Source: an uncultured Dysosmobacter sp.
Lineage (GTDB): Bacteria > Bacillota > Clostridia > Oscillospirales > Oscillospiraceae
Length of the DNA: 64,000 bases
Reading direction: 5' to 3'
Assembly: GCA_934636905.1 (NCBI GenBank)
Contig: CAKUBJ010000001.1
Coordinates: 44,486 to 108,485 of the forward strand
Position numbers and translations under genes: made by a program. Shown here in pieces: positions 49,927 through 57,803 of the stretch (positions within the stretch are counted from its first letter, which is position 1; every line of letters starts with the position of its first letter). Below the pieces are notes generated by a model. It was not told where the DNA came from and did not search any database. It was given only the letters and a program-made list of their open reading frames with translations.

Positions 49927-50946
49927 GTGGCGGTCATTAAGGATGTAGCCAATCTTGCAGGTGTTTCCATCAGCACGGTATCCAAATACTTCAATAATCC
50001 TAATGGGCTTTCGGAACCTTACCACAGCAAAGTCGCCGCAGCCGTGGAAGAACTGAATTTCAAGCCAAACGCAATTGCGCGGGGACTGCGGACAAAACGA
50101 ACCAACACCATCGCGCTGATTGTTCCGGACATTACCAACACATTCTACGTCGAAGTCTACGACAGCGTCCGTCTGGCAGCCATTTCGCAGGGCTATATGA
50201 CGCAGCTGTATACCACAGAGGAAAACTTCAATATGCTGAACGAACTGGTCAATCAGCTGTCCTCTTCCAAAATCGACGGCATGATCCTCTGCTTTCTGGA
50301 TGAGGACGACACCATCACCCTGCTGGATCGAACGCAGGCGACCGTTCCGGTGGCTCTGCTGAGCTGGGACTCCGATACCAAGTTCAACTCTGCGGTTCTG
50401 GATCTGACCAAAACCATGTATCAGGCCACCTCCTATCTGATTCAGCAGGGGCATTCCAAAATCGCATATGTAAACGGCCGCGCCGGCAGCCGCATTTCCT
50501 TCCAGAAGAAAGGGGGCTACCTGAAGGCCATGGCGGGAGCCGGCCTCACAGTCCCTGAAAACTATATATACAGCGGCAATTATTCTTACAGAACCGGCTA
50601 TCAGGCGGCCAAGCAGTTCATGCAGTACCCGGATCCTCCCACCGCCATTGTGGCGGCCAACGACATCATTGCCATCGGCTGCTGCAAGTACCTGCATCTC
50701 AACGGCTACCGCATTCCCAATGACGTGTCTGTGGTGGGCATGGACGGCATTCAGCTGGCCAAGATCTATGACCCCTCCATCACGACTATGGCGACTCCCA
50801 TTTCCGCCATGGGTTCCGAAGCCGTCAATCTGCTGATTAACAAAATCAACCACCCCACCTCCAAAAACCGGCAGATCCTGTTTGAGTCAAAGTTGACCGT
50901 CGGCCGCAGTACCGATGAAAATGCCCCTTTGTATCTGGAGTTTTGA
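49927..50946 (+). CDS. LacI-family transcriptional regulator
   Basis: A 339-aa repressor. It begins VAVIKDVANLAGVSISTVSKYFNN, a standard LacI helix-turn-helix and hinge (residues 1-60), then a sugar-binding core (VPDITNTFYVEVYDSVRLA, DGMILCFLDEDD, AIVAANDIIAIGC, VSVVGMDGIQLAK). The GTG start follows AGGAGGGGG at 6 nt. It is divergent from the sugar operon and is the obvious candidate repressor, released by the imported sugar or a derivative. Confidence 0.93.
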   Translation: MAVIKDVANLAGVSISTVSKYFNNPNGLSEPYHSKVAAAVEELNFKPNAIARGLRTKRTNTIALIVPDITNTFYVEVYDSVRLAAISQGYMTQLYTTEENFNMLNELVNQLSSSKIDGMILCFLDEDDTITLLDRTQATVPVALLSWDSDTKFNSAVLDLTKTMYQATSYLIQQGHSKIAYVNGRAGSRISFQKKGGYLKAMAGAGLTVPENYIYSGNYSYRTGYQAAKQFMQYPDPPTAIVAANDIIAIGCCKYLHLNGYRIPNDVSVVGMDGIQLAKIYDPSITTMATPISAMGSEAVNLLINKINHPTSKNRQILFESKLTVGRSTDENAPLYLEF

Positions 50947-50987
50947 AGAGGCGTGCCTGCTGCGGAAAAATGTCAAAATACGCCGAA

Positions 50988-51030
50988 AAGAGATGGAGAA
51001 GTGCCATTTGGACACTTCTCCATCTCTTTA
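50988..51030 (+). terminator. Terminator of the LacI-type gene
   Basis: AAGAGATGGAGAAGTG / CACTTCTCCATCTCTT stem, then TATCTT. Confidence 0.85.
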
Positions 51031-51034
51031 TCTT

Positions 51035-51060
51035 ACCATCGATTAACAAGGGCAGACACG
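51035..51060 (+). repeat. Dispersed repeat, copy D
   Basis: ACCATCGATTAACAAGGGCA on the plus strand, diverged relative of copies A-C (TTAACA in place of TTGACA), in inverted orientation to copy B. Confidence 0.5.
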
Positions 51061-51242
51061 GTTTTGACGGGCAGAAATGCCCCTATACCGCGTCAAGCCC
51101 CTTGAGAATACGGCAGTATTCCCTGCGGGTCTTTCCTTGTCTGGTCACATTTCTGCTCCGGCAAAACTGCAAAGCACCTGCCAGCGATGAATTTACAAGT
51201 GATTTTTGGCTTTTGAGGCGCAGGCGGGCTGGCGCCCGCCAA

Positions 51243-51320
51243 GACGAAAAGGGCAAAAAGCGCCGGAAAGACACGCTGGCAGGCGTATTTGCCCTTGTCA
51301 ATCGATGGTATAATCGATTT
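51243..51320 (-). repeat. Dispersed repeat, copy B
   Basis: Minus strand core ACCATCGATTGACAAGGGCA continues AATACGCCTGCCAG and then a pyrimidine-rich GCGCTTTTTGCCCTTTTCG. The similarity to copy C (52136-52218) extends over about 60 bp, including the trailing GCGCTTTTGCTCTTTTTCG-like segment. B and C are direct repeats on either side of the second GntR gene. Confidence 0.6.
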
Positions 51321-51397
51321 TGCCCATCCGCTGCATTGGGCGACCGGCAAGGAGGGTACCTGACCCCAAAGGGGATCTTCCGGTGTGTTTCTCCGGT

Positions 51398-52090
51398 TTA
51401 GCCGTTTTGAGCCGTCTGGTTCTTTTCTGCCTGCATGAAGCCGTGCATCAGGCTGGTCAGGTGGTCTTCCAGTGTGGAAGACGCTTCCTTTACATCTTTT
51501 GCCCGGATCGCCGTATAGATATGCTGGTGCTCCGACTGAAGCTGCTTCAGGCTTCCGGCATCCGTCAGTGCCGAAACCATAAACCAGTTTCGGATGTTGC
51601 ACTGCTCCCACAGCTTCAAAAGCACCTGATTGCCTGTCGCCTCAATGATGGCCCGGTGAAAGTCCGTATCGCATTTCGTAAAAGCGCGCAAATCCCCCTG
51701 GCTGGCGCAGACATCCATTTCGTCCAGAACTTCCCGCAGATAGGCGCACAGCTTTTCCATATGAGCGTCATCCAGCATGGTGATGGAATCCCGAATGCTC
51801 TTGGATTCCAGACAGATGCGGACGCTGTAATTATCCCGGATGTCTTTCTCCGTCATCGACCGGACGCGGGAACCCTTGAAGGGAATCGTCTCAACCAGAC
51901 CCACGGCTTCCAGATCCCGGATTGCTTCCCGAACCGGCCCCTGAGAGACATCCAGTTCCTTTGCCCAGAAGGTTTCGATGATTCTGTCCCCCGGCTTCAG
52001 CTGCCCTGCAAAAATCGCTTCCCGAATCGCATTCCGGACTTCCTCTCGAAAAACCTTGCGATGGGAAGTTTCCATTACTTCTTTGTCCAT
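51398..52090 (-). CDS. GntR-family regulator, FCD (FadR) subfamily, second
   Basis: A 230-aa regulator with winged helix ELDVSQGPVREAIRDLEAVGLVE and an FCD ligand domain (FTKCDTDFHRAIIEATGN; D and H metal ligands, and later H residues in SEHQHIYTAI). It is divergent from the 2-oxoacid/acetoin dehydrogenase operon, so it may control it, as PdhR, also an FCD GntR protein, does in Proteobacteria. GGGAGGAAATC precedes the ATG at 52090. Its promoter lies 310 bp upstream, giving an unusually long leader that includes repeat copy C. Confidence 0.9.
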   Translation of the reverse strand: MDKEVMETSHRKVFREEVRNAIREAIFAGQLKPGDRIIETFWAKELDVSQGPVREAIRDLEAVGLVETIPFKGSRVRSMTEKDIRDNYSVRICLESKSIRDSITMLDDAHMEKLCAYLREVLDEMDVCASQGDLRAFTKCDTDFHRAIIEATGNQVLLKLWEQCNIRNWFMVSALTDAGSLKQLQSEHQHIYTAIRAKDVKEASSTLEDHLTSLMHGFMQAEKNQTAQNG

Positions 52091-52135
52091 GATTTCCTCC
52101 CAAAAGAAACCTGCTGCTGAGTTTTGCCATTGAAC

Positions 52136-52218
52136 GAAAAAGAGCAAAAGCGCGGTTAAGCCGCGCCGGCAGGTGTATTTTCCTGTGTCAATCGCCGGGA
52201 CGGCTGATGATAAAATCA
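52136..52218 (-). repeat. Dispersed repeat, copy C
   Basis: Minus strand GGCGATTGACACAGGAAAAT continues ACACCTGCCGGCG, then a GCGCGGCTTAACCGCGC hairpin and a CTTTT-rich tail. It lies inside the leader of the second GntR gene. Confidence 0.6.
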
Positions 52219-52403
52219 AACCGGGCGCTTAGACCAGAGGATGCGGCAGAGGCTTTCCCTGCGGCAAGATGAAGCGGCGCGGCGTACGCCAAAGACCGGC
52301 TCACCGTAGGCTGTCAGGATTACGGGACAGCGGGTGCAAAAGGCAGGAAGCAGCGGTGTTTCGGGATGTCCGGTCTGTGATTGCAATATACAGAATATAG
52401 TTT

Positions 52404-52432
52404 ATTATAATGATCTTCGCTTGTGAAGTCAA
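52404..52432 (-). promoter_or_regulatory. Promoter of the second GntR gene
   Basis: TTGACT and TATAAT with a 17-bp spacer on the minus strand, about 310 bp before the GntR start. Confidence 0.75.
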
Positions 52433-52506
52433 ACCCCCACTTGGATTTCCACGTTCTTTACAAACCGCGCGCCGCATTTTTGTTTAATATTATCGTTTAT
52501 AGATTA

Positions 52507-52543
52507 TTGATAATTTATAATTAGAGTGTTAAGATATTAACAT
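52507..52543 (+). promoter_or_regulatory. Promoter of the dehydrogenase operon with Rex-like operator
   Basis: TTGATA and TAAGAT with a 17-bp spacer. The inverted repeat TGTTAA-GATA-TTAACA (52527-52542) overlaps the -10 box and matches 12 of 14 defined positions of the Rex consensus TTGTTAANNNNTTAACAA. This is the same site type as in the NifU/GGGtGRT promoter at 3130. Confidence 0.7.
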
Positions 52544-52601
52544 CCTAACATGGCAGGCGGCCTGCCTGCTTCTGATTTCAAATATGGAGGTGCCGTTCGT
52601 T

Positions 52602-53567
52602 ATGATCGACAAGAAAACCGGTCTTTGGATCTATAACAAGATGAACGAGATCCGGGACTTCGAGGAGACGGCGTGGACACTGTTCACGGAGAACAAACTG
52701 CGGGGCTCTGTTCACCTGTACACCGGCGAGGAGGCCGTGGCCGCCTCTGTCTGCGCCCAGCTGACGGATGAGGATCTGATTGCATCCACCCACCGTGGCC
52801 ACGGCCACTGCATTGCCAAGGGCGCCGAACTGGATCGCGCACTGGCAGAACTGATGGGCAAGGCCACCGGCTACTGCAAGGGCCGCAGCGGCTCCATGCA
52901 CATCGCCGATTTCACCAAGGGCAATCTGGGCGCCAACGCCATCGTGGGCGGCGGCATCCCCATCGCCACCGGCGGCGCTCTGGCTCTGAAGATGCAGAAC
53001 AAGCCCAATGTGGCGGTGGCCTTCTTCGGCGACGGCGCCTCCAACCAGGGAACCTTCCACGAGTCCATCAACATGGCCGCCGTCTGGAAGCTGCCCTGCA
53101 TCTATGTTGTGGAGAACAACCAGTTCGGCATGACCGTGCCCGTGTGGCAGTCCACCTCCGTGAAGGACATCTCCGTCCGCGGTGCCGCCTATGGCATCCC
53201 CGGCGAGACGGTGGACGGCAACGACGTGGTGGCCGTGTACGATGCCTTTGCCCGGGCCAAGGAGCGTGCGCTGAAGGGCGAAGGCCCTTCCATCATCGAG
53301 TGCAAGACCTATCGCTGGCGCGGTCACTGGACCGGCGACCCGGAGGTGTACCGCACCCGCGAGGAAGTGGAGGACTGGAAGAAAAACAAGGATCCCATCA
53401 AGCTTTTCCGGGAGTATCTGATCCGACACAAGCTGGCTACCAAGAAGGAGTTGGACGAGATCGACGCGGCGGCCGCCGAAAAGATGGCCAAGGCCGTGGA
53501 ATTTGCCGTGAACAGCCCGGAGCCTGATCCGGCCCATGTTCTGGACGATGTGTTCTATGAAGGTTAA
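52602..53567 (+). CDS. Thiamine-dependent E1 alpha subunit, acetoin/pyruvate dehydrogenase type
   Basis: A 321-aa E1 alpha. The thiamine diphosphate motif runs from GDGASNQGTFHESINMA to VVENN. The stretch GKATGYCKGRSGSMHIADF followed by GNLGANAIVGGG resembles AcoA of acetoin dehydrogenase more than PdhA. It decarboxylates or cleaves the substrate and passes the acyl group to lipoyl-E2. GGAGGTG precedes the ATG at 52602; MEVPFV upstream is not needed. First of four genes of the complex. Confidence 0.9.
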   Translation: MIDKKTGLWIYNKMNEIRDFEETAWTLFTENKLRGSVHLYTGEEAVAASVCAQLTDEDLIASTHRGHGHCIAKGAELDRALAELMGKATGYCKGRSGSMHIADFTKGNLGANAIVGGGIPIATGGALALKMQNKPNVAVAFFGDGASNQGTFHESINMAAVWKLPCIYVVENNQFGMTVPVWQSTSVKDISVRGAAYGIPGETVDGNDVVAVYDAFARAKERALKGEGPSIIECKTYRWRGHWTGDPEVYRTREEVEDWKKNKDPIKLFREYLIRHKLATKKELDEIDAAAAEKMAKAVEFAVNSPEPDPAHVLDDVFYEG

Positions 53568-53581
53568 GGGGGTACGAAATC

Positions 53582-54562
53582 ATGGCTAATATGACTTACG
53601 CACAGGCGGTCCGCAAGGTTATTCAGGAAGAAATGCGGCGGGACGAAAAGGTCTTCGTCATGGGCGAGGACGTGGAAAAGCTGGGCGGTGTATTTGGTAC
53701 CACCCGTGACCTGTACAAGGAGTTCGGCACGGATCGAATCCGCAACACTCCTATTTCCGAATCCGCCATCGTCGGCGCCGCAGTGGGCGCTGCATCCGCC
53801 GGTATGCGCCCCATCGCGGAACTGATGTACTGGGACTTCGCCTTTGTGGCGGCCGACCAGATTTTCAACCAGATGGCAAAGACCCGCTATGTCTTCGGCG
53901 GCAACGCCAAGCTGCCCATTGTGCTGCGCAGCCAGCAGGGCACCGGCCGCGGCAACGCAGCCACCCACTCCCAGTCTCTGGAAACCATTTTCATGCATAT
54001 TCCCGGCCTGAAGGTGGCCTGCCCCTCCACCCCTGCAGAGGCTGCCGGCCTGCTGCGTACCGCCATCCGTGACGACAACCCCGTCTGCTTCTTTGAGCAC
54101 AAGGCGCTGTACGCCACCAAGGGTGAGGTTCCCGACGATCCCGATTTCATGATCCCCTTCGGCAAGGCCGATATCAAGCGGGAAGGCTCCGATGTCACCA
54201 TCGTCACCAACCTGCTGTATGTCAGCCGGGCGCTGGAGGCTGCCGAAGAACTGGCCAAGGAGGGCATCTCCGCCGAGGTCATCGATCCCCGGACGCTGGT
54301 TCCCTTCGACTATGACACCGTGACGGAGAGCGTGAAGAAGACCGGCCGCATGGTGGTGGTGCACGAGGCTCACCAGAACTGCGGCTGGGGCGCCCAAGTC
54401 ATCGCCGAGGTTGGCAAGCGCGCATTCCGCTATCTGGACGCCGCCCCCATCCATCTGGGTGCCAAGGCCTGCCCGCTGCCCTTCAACCCCGGTCTTGAAG
54501 CTGCCGTTATCCCCAGCGTGAAGGAGATTGTGGACGCCTGCAAGACCGTCATGTATCGCTGA
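53582..54562 (+). CDS. Thiamine-dependent E1 beta subunit, acetoin/pyruvate dehydrogenase type
   Basis: A 326-aa transketolase-like E1 beta: MTYAQAVRKVIQEEMRRDEK, GEDVEKLGGVFGTTRDL, TPISESAIVGAAVGAA and the HSQSLETIFMHIPGLKVA segment. It completes the E1 heterotetramer with the preceding alpha subunit, 14 bp upstream. Length and motifs are complete. Confidence 0.93.
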   Translation: MANMTYAQAVRKVIQEEMRRDEKVFVMGEDVEKLGGVFGTTRDLYKEFGTDRIRNTPISESAIVGAAVGAASAGMRPIAELMYWDFAFVAADQIFNQMAKTRYVFGGNAKLPIVLRSQQGTGRGNAATHSQSLETIFMHIPGLKVACPSTPAEAAGLLRTAIRDDNPVCFFEHKALYATKGEVPDDPDFMIPFGKADIKREGSDVTIVTNLLYVSRALEAAEELAKEGISAEVIDPRTLVPFDYDTVTESVKKTGRMVVVHEAHQNCGWGAQVIAEVGKRAFRYLDAAPIHLGAKACPLPFNPGLEAAVIPSVKEIVDACKTVMYR

Positions 54563-54582
54563 GAGAAAGGAGCTTTTTCACC

Positions 54583-56289
54583 ATGGCTTCTATCGTAATT
54601 ATGCCCAAGCAGGGCCTGATGATGACCGAAGGCACCATCACCAAATGGCTGGTGAAAGAGGGGGAGCCGGTCACCGCAGGCAAGCCCCTGTTTGAGATGG
54701 AGACGGATAAGCTGACCATCACCATGGATGCCGAGGCTTCCGGTACTCTGCTGAAAATTATTCACCCCGAGGGGGACGTTGTGCCCATTACCCAGCCCAT
54801 TGCCGTTATCGGTACACCCGGTGAGGACATCTCCGGCCTGCTGGGCGGGGAGGCTCCCGCAGCTCCCGCTCCCGCTGCCGAGGCGCCTGCTGCAGCCCCT
54901 GCAGAACTGCCTGCCTCTGCCTCTCTGGTGATCATGCCCAAGCAGGGTCTGATGATGACCGAGGGCACCATTCTCAAGTGGCTGGTGAAAGAGGGTGAGC
55001 AGGTTACCGCAGGCAAGCCTCTGTTTGAAATGGAGACGGATAAGCTGACCATCACCATGGATGCTGAGGTTTCCGGCACCCTGCTGAAGATCCTGCATCC
55101 CGAGGGGGACGTGGTGCCCATCACAGAACCCATCGCCATCGTCGGCGAGGCAGGGACGGATGTGTCCGGCTTCACCGCCGGCGGCGCGCCTGCCGCTCCT
55201 GCCGCAGCCTCCGCTGCCACGCCTGCTGCTGCGGCGCCCGCCGCGCCGGCTGCCGCTCCCGTCCGGGATGCCAACGCCAGAATCTGGGCATCTCCCCGTG
55301 CCCGTCTGCACGCGGAGGAAAATGCTGTGGATCTGGCCTGTGTCCCCGCCACCGGCCCTGACGATTTTATCATCGACCGGGATGTGCTGGGCTACATTGC
55401 CAACAAGCCTGCCGTGACGCCGCTGGCTGCCAATATCGCCAAAGCCCAGGGCGTTGACCTGTCCGGCGTCACCGGAACCGGCGCAAACGGGAAAATCACC
55501 ACGGCCGACCTGCCCGGCGCCGCTCCCGCAGCGCCTCCTGCGGCGCCTGCCGCACCGGCTGCTGCCGCACCTGCCGCCGCACCTGCGGGTCAGCTGACCC
55601 GGGGCACCCATACCGAGAAGATGAGCGGTATGCGCAAGGCCATCAGCCGCAATATGCTGGCCAGCAAGACCACCAACGCCCAGACCAATCACCGGATGGT
55701 GGTGGACATGACCGCCGCCATCGCCCTGCGGAAGCAGTACAAGGATCTGGGCATCAAGATCTCCTACAACGACATCATCGTCCGCGCCTGCGCCAGGGCG
55801 CTGACGGATATGCCCATTGTCAACGCCTCCGTGGACGGCGACAGCATCCTCTATCACGATTATGTCAACGTGGGCACCGCCGTGTCTGTTCCCGGCGGCC
55901 TGATTGTCCCCGTTATCAAGGATGCCGACATCGTGGGCCTCTCCGGCATTGCGGAGCAGTCCGCCGCCCTTATTGAGAAGGCCCGTGACGGCAAACTCAC
56001 CGACGCGGACTATCACGGCGGCACCTTCACCGTGTCCTCTCTGGGTATGTTCGATCTGGATGACTTCGTGGCCATCATCAATCCTCCCGAATCCGCCATT
56101 CTGGCGGTGGGCAAGATTGCCAAGACCCCTGTGGTTGTTACCAACAGCGAGGGCGAGGACGAAATCGTCATCAAGTCCATGTGCGCACTGTGCCTGAGTT
56201 ACGATCACCGCATCATCGACGGTGCGGAGGCTGCCAAGTTCCTGCAGAAGGTAAAGCAGTACCTCCAGAACCCGGTGCTGCTGATTTAA
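54583..56289 (+). CDS. Dihydrolipoamide acyltransferase (E2) with two lipoyl domains
   Basis: A 568-aa E2 core. Two nearly identical lipoyl domains lie at about 1-84 and 113-195, with lipoyl lysines K43 and K154 in METDKLTITMDAE. Ala/Pro linkers lead to two peripheral-subunit-binding-like segments (ASPRARLHAEENAVDL; TPLAANIAKAQGVDLSGVTGTG), then the acyltransferase domain with the catalytic H542 and D546 in SYDHRIIDG. It transfers acyl groups to CoA. Most Gram-positive E2s have one lipoyl and one binding domain, so both duplications are notable. Confidence 0.93.
   Translation: MASIVIMPKQGLMMTEGTITKWLVKEGEPVTAGKPLFEMETDKLTITMDAEASGTLLKIIHPEGDVVPITQPIAVIGTPGEDISGLLGGEAPAAPAPAAEAPAAAPAELPASASLVIMPKQGLMMTEGTILKWLVKEGEQVTAGKPLFEMETDKLTITMDAEVSGTLLKILHPEGDVVPITEPIAIVGEAGTDVSGFTAGGAPAAPAAASAATPAAAAPAAPAAAPVRDANARIWASPRARLHAEENAVDLACVPATGPDDFIIDRDVLGYIANKPAVTPLAANIAKAQGVDLSGVTGTGANGKITTADLPGAAPAAPPAAPAAPAAAAPAAAPAGQLTRGTHTEKMSGMRKAISRNMLASKTTNAQTNHRMVVDMTAAIALRKQYKDLGIKISYNDIIVRACARALTDMPIVNASVDGDSILYHDYVNVGTAVSVPGGLIVPVIKDADIVGLSGIAEQSAALIEKARDGKLTDADYHGGTFTVSSLGMFDLDDFVAIINPPESAILAVGKIAKTPVVVTNSEGEDEIVIKSMCALCLSYDHRIIDGAEAAKFLQKVKQYLQNPVLLI
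54592..55150 (+). repeat. Direct repeat: duplicated lipoyl-domain coding sequence
   Basis: Two segments of about 230 bp, starting near 54592 and 54925 (333 bp apart), encode almost the same lipoyl domain and keep high DNA identity, including ATGCCCAAGCAGGG and CTGATGATGACCGA. This points to recent duplication or ongoing gene conversion. Confidence 0.85.
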
Positions 56290-56302
56290 GGAGGGGCGCG
56301 CT

Positions 56303-57697
56303 ATGCAGAAATTTGATGCTGTTGTCGTGGGCGGCGGCCCCGGCGGCTATGCCTGCGCCATCCGTCTGGCTCAGAACGGCCTGAAGGCCGCTCTGGTGGA
56401 GATGGATACGCTGGGCGGCACCTGCCTGAACCGGGGCTGCATCCCCACCAAAACCCTGCTTCACTCCTCCGACGTGTATTACGATGCCACCCACGGGGAA
56501 GCCTGCGGCATCACCGCCGGAAATGTCACCTTTGATTACGCCAGGATCATTGAGCGGAAAAACGCCGTCTCCAAACAGCTTTCCAACGGCATTGCCTTTC
56601 TGGAAAAGAGCCACGGCGTCACCGTATTCAAGGCAAAGGCCACGCTGAAGGATCGCAGCACCGTGGAACTGGACAACGGGGAAACGCTGACGTGTGACCA
56701 TCTCATTGTGGCCACCGGCTCCGAGCCTGCCCGTATCCCCATCCCCGGCGTGGATCTGCCCGGTGTGGTGGATTCCACCGGCCTGCTGAATATGACAACC
56801 TGCCCCAAGCACATCATCATTGTAGGCGGCGGCGTCATCGGCATTGAGTTTGCCACCTTCTTCTATCGTCTGGGCGTGAAGGTCACGGTGGTGGAGATGC
56901 TGGATCGGGTTCTTGGCCCGCTGGATAAGGACGTCACCGACTTCGTGGAGGCCGAATTGAAGAAGAACGGCGTGGAACTGGTGCTGGGCGTGAAGGTAGA
57001 GTCCATCGAGCCGGGGCTGAAGGTGAACTATGCCGCGGTAAAGGACGGCACCAAAGGCACGGCGGAGGGCGACGTGGTACTGATGGCCGGCGGCCGGAAG
57101 CCCAACACCCGCGGCATCGGTCTGGACACCATCGGCGTGCAGATGGATCGCAGAGGCTTTGTGGAGATTGACGGCCTGTGCCGCACCAATGTCCCCGGCG
57201 TCTGCGCCATCGGCGACATCAACGGCAAGATGCAGCTGGCCCATGTGGCCACCGCACAGGGCACTCTGGTGGCGGATCACATTGCGGGCAAGCCCTGCAA
57301 GCAGCTGAATTACAACCGGATTCCCTCCTGCGTCTACTGCAATCCGGAAACCGCCATGGTGGGCCTCACGGAAGAGCAGGCCCGGGCCACCGGAAAAGAC
57401 GTGGGCACCGGCGTGTTCAATCTCTCCGGCAACGGCAAGGCACTGACCATGGGCGAGAACCACGGGTTTGTGAAGTTCGTCTTTGACAAGGCCACGGAAG
57501 AAATTCTGGGCTTCCATGTCATTGGCCCCCGAGCCACGGATCTGGCTGCGGAAGTGGCCGCCGTCATGGAGTGCGAGGGCACCATCTCTGAAATCGGCAG
57601 CACCGTCCATCCCCATCCCACCGTCAGCGAGGCGGTGATGGAGGCGGCACACGCCTGCCACGGCAACTCCGTCCACGCCCCCAAGGCCCGTAAATAA
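56303..57697 (+). CDS. Dihydrolipoamide dehydrogenase (E3)
   Basis: A 464-aa flavoprotein. FAD-binding GGGPGGYACAIRLAQNG, redox-active disulfide GGTCLNRGCIPTKTLL, NAD-binding VGGGVIGIEFATFFYRLG, second FAD motif VCAIGDINGKMQLAHVA and the C-terminal HPHPTVSEAVMEAA with the active-site His-Glu pair. It reoxidises the lipoyl groups of E2 and makes NADH. GGAGGGGCG precedes the ATG, 13 bp after E2. Confidence 0.96.
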   Translation: MQKFDAVVVGGGPGGYACAIRLAQNGLKAALVEMDTLGGTCLNRGCIPTKTLLHSSDVYYDATHGEACGITAGNVTFDYARIIERKNAVSKQLSNGIAFLEKSHGVTVFKAKATLKDRSTVELDNGETLTCDHLIVATGSEPARIPIPGVDLPGVVDSTGLLNMTTCPKHIIIVGGGVIGIEFATFFYRLGVKVTVVEMLDRVLGPLDKDVTDFVEAELKKNGVELVLGVKVESIEPGLKVNYAAVKDGTKGTAEGDVVLMAGGRKPNTRGIGLDTIGVQMDRRGFVEIDGLCRTNVPGVCAIGDINGKMQLAHVATAQGTLVADHIAGKPCKQLNYNRIPSCVYCNPETAMVGLTEEQARATGKDVGTGVFNLSGNGKALTMGENHGFVKFVFDKATEEILGFHVIGPRATDLAAEVAAVMECEGTISEIGSTVHPHPTVSEAVMEAAHACHGNSVHAPKARK

Positions 57698-57728
57698 TGT
57701 TCCGTTGACTCTTATCTCTCTTTTCAGC

Positions 57729-57759
57729 CGCAGGGCGGTGCGCAAAGCGCCGTCCTGCG
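57729..57759 (+). terminator. Hairpin between E3 and 4-hydroxybutyrate dehydrogenase
   Basis: CGCAGGGCGG / CCGTCCTGCG stem (one G-U) without a T-run. It may attenuate or stabilise mRNA between the complex genes and the downstream dehydrogenase. Confidence 0.5.
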
Positions 57760-57803
57760 TGACTGGAAAAGAGGGAAATTCAGATTAAAAGGAGAAATCA
57801 ATC

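Larger units (their letters stand above)
50947..51397. other. Intergenic region between the LacI and second GntR genes
   Basis: Contains the lacI terminator, repeat copy D (51035-51060, plus) and copy B (51243-51320, minus). The remaining sequence has small inverted repeats (GGGCAGAAATGCCC near 51068) and no credible gene. Confidence 0.6.
52091..52601. other. Long divergent control region upstream of the dehydrogenase operon
   Basis: Contains repeat copy C (52136-52218), a GC-rich 180-bp stretch without a recognised RNA motif, the second GntR promoter (52404-52432), an AT-rich stretch, and the dehydrogenase promoter with a Rex-like site (52507-52543). No gene is supported. Confidence 0.6.
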
